A stretch of DNA of 64,000 bases, from NCBI RefSeq assembly GCF_030908215.1, contig NZ_JAVFJK010000013.1, positions 5,528 through 69,527 on the forward strand, in the 5' to 3' direction. Below the pieces are notes generated by a model. The model did not search any database. It saw only the letters and a list, made by a program, of their open reading frames with translations, and was not told where the DNA came from. How positions within the stretch are numbered: position 1 is the stretch's first letter; every line of letters starts with the position of its first letter. The DNA is from Sinomonas sp. ASV486. GTDB taxonomy: Bacteria; Actinomycetota; Actinomycetes; Actinomycetales; Micrococcaceae. This document shows, piece by piece, positions 1 to 9,310 of this stretch. Both the position numbers and the translations under genes were made by a program.

Positions 1-5
1 GCGGT

Positions 6-80
6 GGGGGGGGGGGGAATCGGGCCCTCCTTGTGTGGGGCGGCGGGGGGGGGCCCCCCCGCCGTCGTCCGCTCACCGGT
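6..80 (-). terminator. G-rich hairpin downstream of the 838-aa membrane protein gene
   Basis: A run of twelve G (6-17) precedes a near-perfect palindrome at 41-64: CGGC plus a G run, then a C run plus GCCG, about 11 bp of stem with a two-base turn. It continues into GCCGTCGTCCGC (61-72), which matches the right arm of the hairpin family found at other gene 3' ends in this window. It lies directly after the stop of the minus-strand gene ending at 85, so a terminator role is inferred. Confidence 0.45.
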
Positions 81-84
81 TCGC

Positions 85-2601
85 TCAGGACCCCGGCTTG
101 TAGATCCCGTACGGCACGAACTGGAACTCGGCCTTGCCGTCCTTGACCTTCGCGACTCCGTACAGGGAGATGCTCAGGGTGTCCTTGGTGTCCGTGTACG
201 GGCTGTCCTTCGCGTAGCTGGAGGTGCTCTTGCTCTGGTACGAGAGCTCGGCCGTGCCGGTCGTCTTCGGCTCAACCGCTACGGCACCGTCCGGATAGAC
301 GCGGTCGCCCACCGCGTACGTCGGTGCCTTCGTGATGCTCCAGTGCACGTTGCGGTAGTCGTAGCCGGACCAGCCTGACCGGTCGAAGGGGCACTCGGCG
401 TCCGTGAAGCCGGTGGAGGCCGGAAGCGCTGTCCGCGCCGCGCAATGATCCAGGAACGCCTTGACCGATGCATCGAGCTGGTCCCGGAACTCCTTGCTCG
501 GCGCCGCCTTGAGGGTCGCCGAGGCAGGGGCCTGCGCCCCGATTGCCACGGTGGCCCGCTGCTTCGCGCCGTCGAGCAGCGGACTGCCCGTGTCGACTCC
601 GAACGTGTACTGGCCCGGCAGCGCGTAGAACGTGAGCGTCGTGGTGCGGTCCGAGAGCCAGCCGTCGGGGCCGGTCTGCGCGGAGGCTGACCCGAGGCTG
701 TACGAGGACCCCACGTTCACGTCCGGTCCAGCAGCCGTGACCGCCGAGCCGTTGGCCGTCATCTTCGGGTTCTTGGTGTTCACCGTGACCTTGACGGGGC
801 GGACGAGACTGCCCGAATCGACTGCCCAGTTGTCGTCGAACACGTTGGGATCGCGTTTGGAGACCATGAAGGTCGTCCGCTCGGTGCGGCCGCCCTGACT
901 GAGCTCCACGACGACGGACGACGACGTGCCCTTGGACTCGGTGCTCACCACCGAGTAGCGGTCGATCCGCCCGCCGGCCTTTCCGTAAATTTCATCGCTC
1001 AGCAGCGCCCGCGACTCGTTGGGCACGTTCGGTGAGACCTTCCCCATCGCACCTTGAGCCCGCCCTGCTACGACATCGTCCAGATAGGCCCGCACCACGG
1101 CGTCCGGTCCCCTGCCGGCTTTCACCACGGCGAGCGCAACGGCACCGGCGCCCACGAGCAAGCCAACACCGACGACGACGGCGAGCGCCACGAGCGCGCG
1201 CTTCCTCGCCCGCGGGCTCAGGGTCCCGACGGCGGGCAAGGCTGCGGCAGGCGCCGGTGGCGCGGAGGGCGAGGGCGCGGCGTCGTGCGCGGGGACTGCC
1301 GTGGGGCCAAAGCCCCTGCCCAGCCTGACAAGGACCGGACCCGGGAGAGCAGCCAACAGAGATGGAGCCAGGACGCGGCTCGCGGCTTCGGCGAGGAGGC
1401 CCCATGCGGCAAGGACAAGGGGGAACCACCCGGCCGGGCCCGCCGATGCTTGGACCGACCCTGCCCCGAGGAAGGCGCTGAAGCTAGCGCTCATCGACAC
1501 GTGGAACAGGCCCAGGATCGCAAGTCCCGCGAGTCCGTACACGACAGGCCCGACCCAGGTGTGCCTCCAGTCCTGCGACGAAGCACCGCGGGCCAGGGCC
1601 AACACGGTTCCTGCCACCATGGTCACGAGGATGGCGAGGACCACGAGGAGCCACGCCGCCCAGACCGGCACGGGCCCGCTGTCCCCAGCGAGGAAGTAGT
1701 AGAGGCCTTCGTTCCGGACGGCACCGAAGGCGCTTCCGCTCGTGATCCCTCCGAGGTGGCCGATCGTGAACGCGCCAGCGGCCGCGTGGCCGAGCCACAG
1801 CAGGGCTGACAGCGTCGCGCCCCAGCCGCCCTGGATGCCGCCGGCGATCCAGGCCGCGGGGACGGCGATGACGCTGAAGGCCAGAAGGTGGACGGCGCAA
1901 GCCTTGGCGCCGGGCAGCACCATGGCCGCCAAGCGGGCAACCTGCGGGCCCACAGCAGGCTTCGGTACCTGCGCACGGCCCATTCCGGAGCCGAGCCATG
2001 CCATGCCCGCGCCGAGCACCAGGGCCACAAGGAACGGCACGAACCCCGCCGCACTGAGATCTACCGCCGCGCCCGACGATGCGGAGCGCACGGGCGCCGA
2101 AACGGCGATGACAGTTGTCGCCACCGCGAAGCCGAGGCCGAACGCACCAGCCTGGGCTGCGCGTACAGCGACGCTCGTGGCGGGCGAAAAGCGGGCTTGG
2201 AGCGCGCCGGCAGCGAGGGCGAGCAGGGCTGCAACGAGCGTGAGCCCTGCGGGCACGGCGAAGATGCTCGCCGAACCCTGGACACCGAACGCTGCCGAGG
2301 CGTGGCCCTCCGCGGAGCCCAGCAGCGCCATCGCGCCCAGCTGCGCCGCGATCGCCGCGACGGCACCGGCGGCCTCGCTGGCGACCGCGTCCCCCACTGC
2401 GGGCACCGACTTGCCGACGGATTCGACGGCCCCTCCGGCCGCAGCCAGAAGCACCGTGGCCAGACACAGGAGAAAGAACGCGAGCCCGGCGGCGACGCCC
2501 GCCGCAGCGCCCTGCCAGGGAATGGTGAATCGGTTGGCTGGTGCTGGAGCGGGAGGCTTCGCCTCCGCGTTCGCACTGTCAGCAGGCACATCAGAAAGCA
2601 T
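85..2601 (-). CDS. Large polytopic membrane protein with extracytoplasmic C-terminal domain
   Basis: 838 aa. After a short Ala/Pro-rich N-terminus there are roughly ten hydrophobic segments between residues 28 and 430, a Pro/Ala-rich linker (about 440-465), one more membrane helix (about 468-495), then about 340 soluble residues. That tail begins with a DUF4878-like stretch (AVVRAYLDDVVAG) and is rich in Ser/Thr and beta-type sequence, so it probably lies outside the membrane. The ATG at 2601 is preceded by GGGGGGAG about nine bases upstream. I do not recognise a defined family; the layout resembles actinobacterial membrane proteins of unknown function with a zinc-ribbon or linker plus sensor tail. 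It is monocistronic; the hairpin at 2722-2767 separates it from the permease gene upstream. Confidence 0.75.
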   Translation of the reverse strand: MLSDVPADSANAEAKPPAPAPANRFTIPWQGAAAGVAAGLAFFLLCLATVLLAAAGGAVESVGKSVPAVGDAVASEAAGAVAAIAAQLGAMALLGSAEGHASAAFGVQGSASIFAVPAGLTLVAALLALAAGALQARFSPATSVAVRAAQAGAFGLGFAVATTVIAVSAPVRSASSGAAVDLSAAGFVPFLVALVLGAGMAWLGSGMGRAQVPKPAVGPQVARLAAMVLPGAKACAVHLLAFSVIAVPAAWIAGGIQGGWGATLSALLWLGHAAAGAFTIGHLGGITSGSAFGAVRNEGLYYFLAGDSGPVPVWAAWLLVVLAILVTMVAGTVLALARGASSQDWRHTWVGPVVYGLAGLAILGLFHVSMSASFSAFLGAGSVQASAGPAGWFPLVLAAWGLLAEAASRVLAPSLLAALPGPVLVRLGRGFGPTAVPAHDAAPSPSAPPAPAAALPAVGTLSPRARKRALVALAVVVGVGLLVGAGAVALAVVKAGRGPDAVVRAYLDDVVAGRAQGAMGKVSPNVPNESRALLSDEIYGKAGGRIDRYSVVSTESKGTSSSVVVELSQGGRTERTTFMVSKRDPNVFDDNWAVDSGSLVRPVKVTVNTKNPKMTANGSAVTAAGPDVNVGSSYSLGSASAQTGPDGWLSDRTTTLTFYALPGQYTFGVDTGSPLLDGAKQRATVAIGAQAPASATLKAAPSKEFRDQLDASVKAFLDHCAARTALPASTGFTDAECPFDRSGWSGYDYRNVHWSITKAPTYAVGDRVYPDGAVAVEPKTTGTAELSYQSKSTSSYAKDSPYTDTKDTLSISLYGVAKVKDGKAEFQFVPYGIYKPGS

Positions 2602-2721
2602 CGAGCGATCTCCCCCCGGGATAGACCTTGTGGATGTCTTCGACAGACACTGCGAGCCTATCTGCGATCGATGCCCTGGGGTCCCGGCGGCGGAGGTCCT
2701 GTGGATAACCCGGCCAGGAAA

Positions 2722-2767
2722 GGCGAGCGAACGACGGCGGGTGCGCCCCCGCCGTCGTGCGCTCGCC
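2722..2767 (-). terminator. Long hairpin terminator after the APC permease gene
   Basis: GGCGAGCG (2722-2729), a mismatch, then ACGACGGCGGG (2731-2741) pair with CCCGCCGTCGT (2748-2758) and CGCTCGCC (2760-2767): a 19-bp stem with one mismatch and a 6-nt loop. It begins 18 bases after the permease stop and is the best-formed member of the dispersed hairpin family. Confidence 0.75.
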
Positions 2768-2784
2768 CCGCGAGACGAAGCGCC

Positions 2785-4236
2785 TCAGGCGCGGCGGCTC
2801 GCTTCCCGCGCATGCCGCGGGCTGTCGGGGTTGAGGAGGGAGTGCTTGCGGCCATAGGCGAAGTAGATGACCAGCCCGATCGCGAGCCAGACCACGAACC
2901 GCACCCAGGTCTCCCAGTGCAGCTGCGTGATCAGGGCAAGCGAGGCGATCACGCCGAACGCCGGCACCACGGGCATCCACGGCAGGCGGAAGGTGCGCGG
3001 CGCGTGCGGCTTGGTGCGGCGGAACACGATGACCGAGACGCACACCACCACGAAGGCGGCGAGGATGCCGATGTTGGTCAGGTCGGCCACGGCCCGGATC
3101 GGGAAGACGCCTGCGAGGAACGCGGAGCCCGCGCCGGCGATCCACGTCACGCGCTGCGGGGTCCCGCCGCGGTCCACCTTAGAGAACCACTTGGGCAGCA
3201 GGCCGTCGCGGCTCATGGAGAACCACACGCGGGTCACGCCGAGGAGGAAGGTGAGCATCACGGTGAGGATGGAGAGCACTGCGAACACGGAGATGATGCT
3301 CGCGACGATGGGCAGGCCCACGCCCGCGAAGGCGGAGGCGAAGCCCGCCTTGGGGTCGATGTCGTGGTAGTTCTGCATGCCCGTCAGGACGAGGGTCGCC
3401 GCGACGTAGAGGAGCATCGCGATGACGAGCGAGAGGATGATCGCCTTGGGCATGTGCTTCTTGCCGTCGGTGGCCTCCTCGGCGGCGGTGCTCATCGCGT
3501 CGTAGCCGAAGACGGCGAAGAAGACCGTGGCCGCGCCGCTGGCCACCGGGGCGAAGCCGCTCGGCATGAACGGCACGTAGTTGTTCGTGTTGATGTAGAA
3601 CACGCCCAGGCCCACGATGAACAGGATCAGGACCACCTTGACGACGACCACGGCGAGCTCGAAGCGGCCGAACGCCTTGGTGCCGCGGCTCAGGATCAGG
3701 GTCACCAGAAGGCAGATGAGGATGGCGGGCAGGTTGATGATGCCGCCCTTTCCCTCGTCCACGGTCGAGGCCATCCAGGCGGGCAGGTGCACGCCGAAGC
3801 CACCCAGGAACGCGTCCAGATAGCCGGAGATGCCGATGGCGACGACGGCCACGATGGCGATGTACTCGAGCAGCAGGTCCCAGCCGATGAACCAGCCCGC
3901 GAGCTCCCCGAGCGCCACCGAACCGTACGTGTACGCGGATCCGGCGCGTGGGATCATGCCCGCGAATTCGGCGTAGGAGAGCGCGGCCGCGGCCGACGCC
4001 AGCCCCGCGATGAGGAAGGAGATGAGCACCGCAGGCCCCACGCCCGGGTTGTCTGCATCGCCGTGCGCCACCAGACCGGCGAGGGAGAAGATGCCGACAC
4101 CGATGATCCCGCCCACACCGATCGCCGTGAGCTGCCACAGCCCCAGGCTCTTGTGGAGGCCGCTCGTGGCGCTTTCCTCTTCGATCGCGTCCAGCGGCTT
4201 GCGGCGCCACACCGACCGGGCTTCTATGGAACTCAT
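2785..4236 (-). CDS. APC-family amino acid permease (cationic amino acid transporter type)
   Basis: 483 aa with about 12 membrane helices. The N-terminal cytoplasmic stretch is followed by GVGGIIGVGIFSLAG (about residues 41-55), the unwound-helix-1 substrate motif of the APC superfamily, and by YAEFAGMIPRAGSAYTYGS in helix 3, typical of the YfnA/CAT amino acid:proton symporter branch. Length is normal for the family. The ATG at 4236 has AGGAG eight bases upstream. It stands alone, with a strong hairpin behind it; nothing nearby specifies which amino acid is carried. Confidence 0.88.
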   Translation of the reverse strand: MSSIEARSVWRRKPLDAIEEESATSGLHKSLGLWQLTAIGVGGIIGVGIFSLAGLVAHGDADNPGVGPAVLISFLIAGLASAAAALSYAEFAGMIPRAGSAYTYGSVALGELAGWFIGWDLLLEYIAIVAVVAIGISGYLDAFLGGFGVHLPAWMASTVDEGKGGIINLPAILICLLVTLILSRGTKAFGRFELAVVVVKVVLILFIVGLGVFYINTNNYVPFMPSGFAPVASGAATVFFAVFGYDAMSTAAEEATDGKKHMPKAIILSLVIAMLLYVAATLVLTGMQNYHDIDPKAGFASAFAGVGLPIVASIISVFAVLSILTVMLTFLLGVTRVWFSMSRDGLLPKWFSKVDRGGTPQRVTWIAGAGSAFLAGVFPIRAVADLTNIGILAAFVVVCVSVIVFRRTKPHAPRTFRLPWMPVVPAFGVIASLALITQLHWETWVRFVVWLAIGLVIYFAYGRKHSLLNPDSPRHAREASRRA

Positions 4237-4421
4237 CGCCTACTCCTGCCTCAGTTCGAACACTCTTGGGTGACACAAGCCACACAAGTCCTGACCAGTA
4301 TGGGAAGGCGATACCCATCAGGTAAAGCGACTTTTCTAGGCCAGTACTCTTCGGTTCTACCGACGAATCGGCCCGAGAGCCACTCCGCAGGGATTAGGCA
4401 CGACGGCGGCGGCGCGCCTTC

Positions 4422-4504
4422 GCGGGTCGCGTCGCCGTGCTACTCCAGCTGCTCGCGCCGCTGTCCTATCCCAGCGGGTCGCGTCGCCGTCCTATCCCAG
4501 CGGG
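4422..4504. repeat. Imperfect ~26-bp tandem repeat around the sigma-factor stop codon
   Basis: GCGGGTCGCGTCGCCGT occurs exactly at 4422-4438 and 4474-4490, and TCCTATCCCAGCGGG exactly at 4464-4478 and 4490-4504, with a more diverged unit between. The stop codon of the sigma gene (4492-4494) and its last four codons lie inside one unit, so the downstream copies look like duplicated gene ends. Confidence 0.7.
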
Positions 4505-5736
4505 CCCTCAAGCTCGTCGCGACGGTGGACGAGGTACGCGGTCTCCGCGGAGTGGCCGGGCAGCCCGATCGCTCTGTCGTAGGCCGCGCGGGATTCATCG
4601 CTGCGGCCCAGGCGCCGCAGCAGCTCCGCGCGGGCGGAGTGGTAGGCACGGTAGCCGGCGAGCGCCTGGCCGAGCAGGTCGACGGCCGCGAGGCCCGCCT
4701 GGGGACCCTCGAGCTCGGCGACCGCTACAGCCCGGTTGAGCGCGACCACCGGCGAGGGGTCGAGGCGGATGAGCTGACTGTAGAGGGCCACGACCTGCGA
4801 CCAGTCGGTGTCGCGGGCATCGCGGGCGGAGGTGTGCACGGCGTTGATCGCCGCCAGGATCTGGAAACGGCCCGGGGCATCGCCGGAGGCAAGGCGCTCC
4901 CGCACGAGCCTGTGACCCTCGGCGATGAGCACCGCGTCCCAGACCGCGCGGTCCTGCCGGTCGAGGGGGACCAGCTCACCGTCGGCCGAGACCCGGGCGG
5001 TGCGGCGGGCCTCGGTCATGAGCATGAGCGCCAGGAGGCCTACCGCCTCGCCGTCATCCGGCAGGAGGGCCCGGACCAGGCGGGCGAGCCGGATCGCCTC
5101 GGACGTGAGGCCGGGACGCACGGGATCAGTGCCGGGGCCGCTCGCCAGATAGCCCTCGTTGAACACGAGGAAGAGGACGGTGAGCACGCCGGAGACGCGC
5201 GCCGGGAGGTCCTCGGCCGAGGGCACGCGGTACGGGATGCGCGCCGTACTGATCTTGTCCTTGGCGCGCGTGATCCGCCGCGCCATGGCGCCTTCCTGGA
5301 CCAGGAAGGCACGCGCGATCTCGGGCACGGTCAGGCCCGCGACCATGCGCAGCGTCAGCGCCACCCGGGCCTCCATCCCTAGCGCCGGGTGGCAGCAGGT
5401 GAAGACCAGCCGGAGCCGGTCGTCGTCGATGGCGCCGAGCGATGGGTGCGGGTCGCCGTCGTGCATCAACAACGCCTCCCGATGCTTGTCGTCGCGCTTC
5501 TTCTCGCGCCGGATCCGGTCGATGGCCCTGCGGTTCGCCGTGGTGGTGAGCCAGGCACCCGGGTTGGGCGGGACGCCGTCGTGCGGCCAGCGCTCGACGG
5601 CGACGGCGAACGCCTCGGCGGCAGCCTCCTCGGCGATGTCGAGGTCGCCGAAGCGGCGGGCCAGCGAGGCCACCACCCGGGCCCACTCCTCGTGGTGCGC
5701 CCGGGTGATCGCGGAGGCGACGTCAAGCGGGTTCAA
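4492..5736 (-). CDS. ECF-type RNA polymerase sigma factor, ECF42-like with long C-terminal extension
   Basis: 414 aa from a TTG start that overlaps the stop of the upstream DGPF gene (TTGA). I chose it over the ATG at 5847 because that extension is Arg/Gly-rich and lies over the DGPF gene. Sigma-70 region 2 lies in about residues 10-75 (ARRFGDLDIAEEAAAEAF; AWLTTTANRRAIDRIRREKK) and region 4 in about 115-165 (ALTLRMVAGLTVPEIARAFL). The remaining ~240 residues (FNEGYLASGPGTDP; ALNRAVAVAELEGP) are the TPR-like extension of ECF42 factors. ECF42 factors lack a classical anti-sigma and are encoded with a DGPF/YCII-domain partner, exactly as here. The promoter they recognise is usually that of the partner operon. 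Confidence 0.9.
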   Translation of the reverse strand: MNPLDVASAITRAHHEEWARVVASLARRFGDLDIAEEAAAEAFAVAVERWPHDGVPPNPGAWLTTTANRRAIDRIRREKKRDDKHREALLMHDGDPHPSLGAIDDDRLRLVFTCCHPALGMEARVALTLRMVAGLTVPEIARAFLVQEGAMARRITRAKDKISTARIPYRVPSAEDLPARVSGVLTVLFLVFNEGYLASGPGTDPVRPGLTSEAIRLARLVRALLPDDGEAVGLLALMLMTEARRTARVSADGELVPLDRQDRAVWDAVLIAEGHRLVRERLASGDAPGRFQILAAINAVHTSARDARDTDWSQVVALYSQLIRLDPSPVVALNRAVAVAELEGPQAGLAAVDLLGQALAGYRAYHSARAELLRRLGRSDESRAAYDRAIGLPGHSAETAYLVHRRDELEGPLG

Positions 5737-6065
5737 AGGAACGGCCGCACCTCGATCTTCCGGTTGCAAGCCTTCGAACCCTCGGCGGCGAGCTTGAGCG
5801 CCGCGTCCAGATCGGGAGCTTCCACGATCCAGAAGCCCACGATCCACTCCTTCGTCTCCACGAAGGGCCCGTCGGTGACCACGGACTCCGCCCCCCTGTT
5901 GTCGATCACTGTGGCCATGTCCGGCCCGCCGAGCCCGCCGGCGAAGACCCAGTGGCCCTCGGCCTGGAGCCGTTGGTTGAACACATCGATCGCCGCGTCC
6001 TCCTCGTCGGTGGCGAGGTCGCTGCTGTCATTGATCACGGACACCAGATACTGCATCTCGGTCAT
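5733..6065 (-). CDS. DGPF/YCII-related domain protein, partner of the ECF42 sigma factor
   Basis: 110 aa. It carries the VVTDGPFVETKEWIVGFWIVEAPDLDAAL motif, the DGPF signature (about residues 63-90) of YCII-related proteins. The gene is translationally coupled to the sigma factor (TTGA overlap). In ECF42 loci these small alpha/beta proteins are the usual sigma target or cofactor; their biochemical role is not established. The ATG at 6065 (MTEMQYLVSVIND) is preceded by AAGGAGATGACCG, a good ribosome site. Confidence 0.9.
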   Translation of the reverse strand: MTEMQYLVSVINDSSDLATDEEDAAIDVFNQRLQAEGHWVFAGGLGGPDMATVIDNRGAESVVTDGPFVETKEWIVGFWIVEAPDLDAALKLAAEGSKACNRKIEVRPFL

Positions 6066-6185
6066 CTCCTTCGGCTGGGGACGCCCCGCGTGGGCGGCCG
6101 CTCACCCCTGCAACGAACGGCCCTGCCCCCATCGGACACCGCCGGCTCGATTTCTTTCAAGCCGCCCCCGCCCCGCCCGCGCGGC

Positions 6186-7187
6186 TCACTCGACCGTCAG
6201 CACCACCCGGAAGCGCGCCTCGCCGGACATCATGCGGTCGAACCCGTCGGCAGCCTTCTCGAGCGGGTACTCCTCGATGAGCGGCCGGACGCGGGTGAGG
6301 GCGGCGAAGCGGAGGGTGTCTTCGGAGTCCTTCGCGGAGCCGGACGCGTGCCCTGCCACCGACTGGCTGCCGCCGACGATCGCCCCCGCGCTGACGGCAA
6401 GCGGGTCGTGCGGGACGCCGAGCACCACAAGCTTCCCGCGCGGTGCGAGCCCGCCGATGGTGGCCGTCATCGCCGCGGCATCCGTCACGGTGGCGAGCAC
6501 GACGCTCGCCCCGCCGAGCGCGGAGAGCGCGCCCGCGACGTCGTCCGCCGTGCTGTCGATGTAGTGGTGGGCGCCGAGCTCGCGGGCGAACTGCTCCTTC
6601 TCGGCGCCGCGCGCGATCGCCACGGTCTCGAAGCCCATCCGGCTCGCGAACTGAACCCCGAGGTGCCCGAGTCCACCGAGCCCGAGGACGGCGACGACGT
6701 CGCCGGGCCGGGCGCCGCTGTTGCGGAGCCCGTTGAACGTGGTCACGCCCGCGCACATGAGCGGCGCGGCCTCCGCATCGCTGAGGGCGTCAGGTACCGC
6801 CGCGAGCGCGTCGGCTGGGGCCACGACGAACTCGGCGTACCCGCCGTCCGACGTGAGGCCGGTGACCTTACCGGCGCGGCACGAGATGAAGTCGCCGTCG
6901 CGGCACGCGTCGCATACGAAACAAGCACCGCCGAACCAGCCGACCCCCACACGCTGCCCGGGCTTCCACTGCTCGACGCCCTGCCCGACGGTCTCGACGG
7001 TCCCGGCGATCTCGTGGCCCGGGATGCGCGGGTAGGACGAAGCGAGGCCAGCGCCGGGCATTGTGTCGCTGTGGCAGATGCCGGAGGCGGCCACGCGGAC
7101 GAGGACGTGTCCGCGCGGTACGTCGGGGACATCGCGCTCGACGGCTTCGAAGGACTCGCCGGGTGCTGGAATCTGGACGGCTCGCAT
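6186..7187 (-). CDS. Zinc-dependent alcohol dehydrogenase (AdhP-like)
   Basis: 333 aa. It oxidises primary alcohols or reduces aldehydes with NAD(P). Visible: catalytic zinc ligands in GICHSD and GHEIAG, the structural zinc lobe C-x2-C-x2-C-x7-C (FVCDACRDGDFISC region), and a Rossmann GLGGLGHLG. I start at the ATG at 7187 (MRAVQIPAPGES), which follows GAAAGGTGTCACC, rather than at 7253, because the extension is unlike the family. It stands between the alpha-glucosidase gene (upstream) and the DGPF/sigma pair (downstream). Substrate cannot be read from context. Confidence 0.88.
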   Translation of the reverse strand: MRAVQIPAPGESFEAVERDVPDVPRGHVLVRVAASGICHSDTMPGAGLASSYPRIPGHEIAGTVETVGQGVEQWKPGQRVGVGWFGGACFVCDACRDGDFISCRAGKVTGLTSDGGYAEFVVAPADALAAVPDALSDAEAAPLMCAGVTTFNGLRNSGARPGDVVAVLGLGGLGHLGVQFASRMGFETVAIARGAEKEQFARELGAHHYIDSTADDVAGALSALGGASVVLATVTDAAAMTATIGGLAPRGKLVVLGVPHDPLAVSAGAIVGGSQSVAGHASGSAKDSEDTLRFAALTRVRPLIEEYPLEKAADGFDRMMSGEARFRVVLTVE

Positions 7188-7341
7188 GGTGACACCTTTC
7201 GTCGAAGGGCTTGCCTGACCGCGGCACAGGGCTAAGAGGGGCACCCCGGCCAAGGCTGGCGGGCGGACGCCCTGAATGCTGCGTTACCTACCGCCTTACC
7301 CGCGTACGGCGCCAGCGAATCACCCGCCCGGGCCGGGTCGC

Positions 7342-7364
7342 CGACGTCGTGGGTTTCGACGTCG
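7342..7364 (-). terminator. Hairpin after the alpha-glucosidase gene
   Basis: CGACGTCG (7342-7349) and CGACGTCG (7357-7364) flank a 7-nt loop, directly after the stop of the minus-strand gene at 7366. An 8-bp perfect stem; terminator role inferred. Confidence 0.5.
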
Positions 7365-7365
7365 C

Positions 7366-9108
7366 TCAACCGCCGTCCCCCGTCCGCAGCCGGCAGGTGA
7401 ACTCCCAGGGGCGCAGGTCCAGGCTGGGGCTGCCGGAGTAGTTCCCGAGCAGAAGGTCCGCGTTCGCCCAGCCGGGGTCGCCAACGTCCACCTGCTGGGG
7501 GTCCCCGGAGAAGTTGCCCAAGACCAGCAGCTCCGTCCCGCCCAGTCGCCGGGTGAAAGCGTAGACGGCCTCGTGGTTCGGCAGGAGCATCGTGAAGTCG
7601 CCGTCGGCGATCACCGGCAGTTCGTGGCGGAGGCGGATGAGCTGGCGGTAGAAGCTGAAGACGGAGTCCTCCCTGTCGACTTGGTCGGCGGCATTGATCT
7701 CCACCGCATTCGGGTTCACCACGATCCACGGCGTCCCGGTGCTGAAGCCGGCGGCAGGGCCGGCGTCCCACTGGACGGGAGTGCGCGCGTTGTCGCGGTT
7801 GAGCGGCGCGATGGAGGCGAGGACCTCGATCGGGTCGAGCCCCAGCCCGCCCGTGGCCTCCTGGTAATGGTTGAGGACCTCGATGTCCCGGTGGGCGTCG
7901 ATCCCGGTGAAGGCCATGTTGGTCATGCCCAGTTCCTCGCCCTGATAGATGTACGGGGTGCCGCGGTGAAGGTGCAGGACCCCAGCGAGCATCTTCGCCG
8001 AGAGCTCGCGGTACGCGCCGTCGTCGCCGAAACGGGAGACGGCGCGCGGCTGGTCGTGGTTGCCCCAGTAGAGGCTGTTCCACCCCCGCTCCGCGAGCCC
8101 CGACTGCCAGCGCCCGAGGGAGGCCTTGAGGTCGGTGAGGCGGAGTGCGCCCGGCCGCCACTTGTTGCCGTCAAGGTGGTCAAGGTTCACGTGCTCGAAC
8201 TGGAAGACCATGTCCAGCTCCGCACGCGCCGGATCGGTGAACAGGACGGCGTCCTCGAGCGTGACGCTGGGCATCTCGCCGACCTTCAACAGGCCCGCGG
8301 CACGGCTGGCGAACACCTCGCGATGCATCTCCTGGAGGAACTCGTGGATGCGCGGGCCGCAGACATAGCCGCTGCGGTCGTGGCTGTAGGGCTCGCCCTC
8401 GGTGGCCGGGGCATCCCCCAGCGCCGGGTCCTTGGAGAGGAAGTTGACGACGTCCATGCGGAACCCGTCCACGCCGCGGTCCAGCCACCAGTTCATCATC
8501 GCGTAGACGGCCCGCCGCACCTCGGGGTTCTCCCAGTTCAGGTCCGGCTGCTTCTTCGAGAAGAGGTGGAGGTAGTACTCGCCGGTGGCCTCGTCGAATT
8601 CCCAGACCGGGCCGGAGAAGAACGATGCCCAGTTGTTCGGCTCTGCCCCGGGCGTGCCCGGTTCGTGGCCGGGCCGCGGCGGGCGCCACCAGTACCAGTC
8701 GCGCTTGGGAGATTCCTTGGAGGCGCGGGACTCCGCGAACCAGGGGTGCTCGTCCGAGGTGTGGTTGACCACGAGGTCCATGACCAGCTTCATGCCGCGC
8801 TCGTGCAGGCCTGCGATGAGCTCGTCCAGATCGGCGAGGGACCCGAAGAGGGGGTCGATGTCCTGGTAGTCGCTGATGTCGTAGCCGTTGTCGTCCTGCG
8901 GGGAGCGATACACGGGCGAGAGCCAGACGACATCCACGCCCAAGTGCCCGAGGTAGTCGAGGCGGTTGATGACGCCGCGGAGGTCCCCGACGCCGTCGCC
9001 GTTGGAGTCCGCGAAGCTGCGCGGATAGATCTGGTAGACGACCGCGCTGTGGAACCAATCGCGGGCGATGGCAGTGTCCTCGGAAGGCGATGTGTTGGGA
9101 TTGGGCAT
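7366..9108 (-). CDS. GH13 alpha-glucosidase (oligo-1,6-glucosidase type)
   Basis: 580 aa, normal for the family. It hydrolyses terminal alpha-glucosyl bonds of maltose- or isomaltose-type oligosaccharides in the cytoplasm (no signal peptide). All conserved GH13 regions are present: DLVVNHTS (region I), DGFRMDVVNF with the nucleophile Asp, KVGEMPSV with the acid/base Glu, and WGNHDQPR with the third carboxylate. The start at 9108 (MPNPNTSP) has a perfect AGGAGG six bases upstream; the 45-residue upstream extension is Arg/Ser-rich and was rejected. The GntR regulator gene is divergent, so it may control this gene. Confidence 0.93.
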   Translation of the reverse strand: MPNPNTSPSEDTAIARDWFHSAVVYQIYPRSFADSNGDGVGDLRGVINRLDYLGHLGVDVVWLSPVYRSPQDDNGYDISDYQDIDPLFGSLADLDELIAGLHERGMKLVMDLVVNHTSDEHPWFAESRASKESPKRDWYWWRPPRPGHEPGTPGAEPNNWASFFSGPVWEFDEATGEYYLHLFSKKQPDLNWENPEVRRAVYAMMNWWLDRGVDGFRMDVVNFLSKDPALGDAPATEGEPYSHDRSGYVCGPRIHEFLQEMHREVFASRAAGLLKVGEMPSVTLEDAVLFTDPARAELDMVFQFEHVNLDHLDGNKWRPGALRLTDLKASLGRWQSGLAERGWNSLYWGNHDQPRAVSRFGDDGAYRELSAKMLAGVLHLHRGTPYIYQGEELGMTNMAFTGIDAHRDIEVLNHYQEATGGLGLDPIEVLASIAPLNRDNARTPVQWDAGPAAGFSTGTPWIVVNPNAVEINAADQVDREDSVFSFYRQLIRLRHELPVIADGDFTMLLPNHEAVYAFTRRLGGTELLVLGNFSGDPQQVDVGDPGWANADLLLGNYSGSPSLDLRPWEFTCRLRTGDGG

Positions 9109-9310
9109 GGGTCCTCCTGTGGCGGTCTCGGGCATCGTAGGCACGGCGGTGAGTGCCCGGCCAGAGCCGATACGGGAGCCGCCGTCGTGTGCGCGCTGGA
9201 AACTTCGGCGAGAGCCGACGCGTCGCGCCGCCGAAGAAAACATTGAAGTTTATGATTTACATATTCAGTGCAGACCAACGTGGAGGATGGTGGGGACCCT
9301 GGCCGAGCCC

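Noticed and set aside
1888-5382. 1164-residue open frame on the plus strand
   Set aside because: It lies antisense to three genes (membrane protein 5' end, permease, sigma factor); the product is Arg/Gly/His-rich with no family similarity. High GC lengthens such shadow frames.
5737-5847. 5' extension of the sigma factor to an ATG at 5847
   Set aside because: It would overlap most of the DGPF gene and consists of Arg/Gly repeats; the TTG overlap start gives the family N-terminus.
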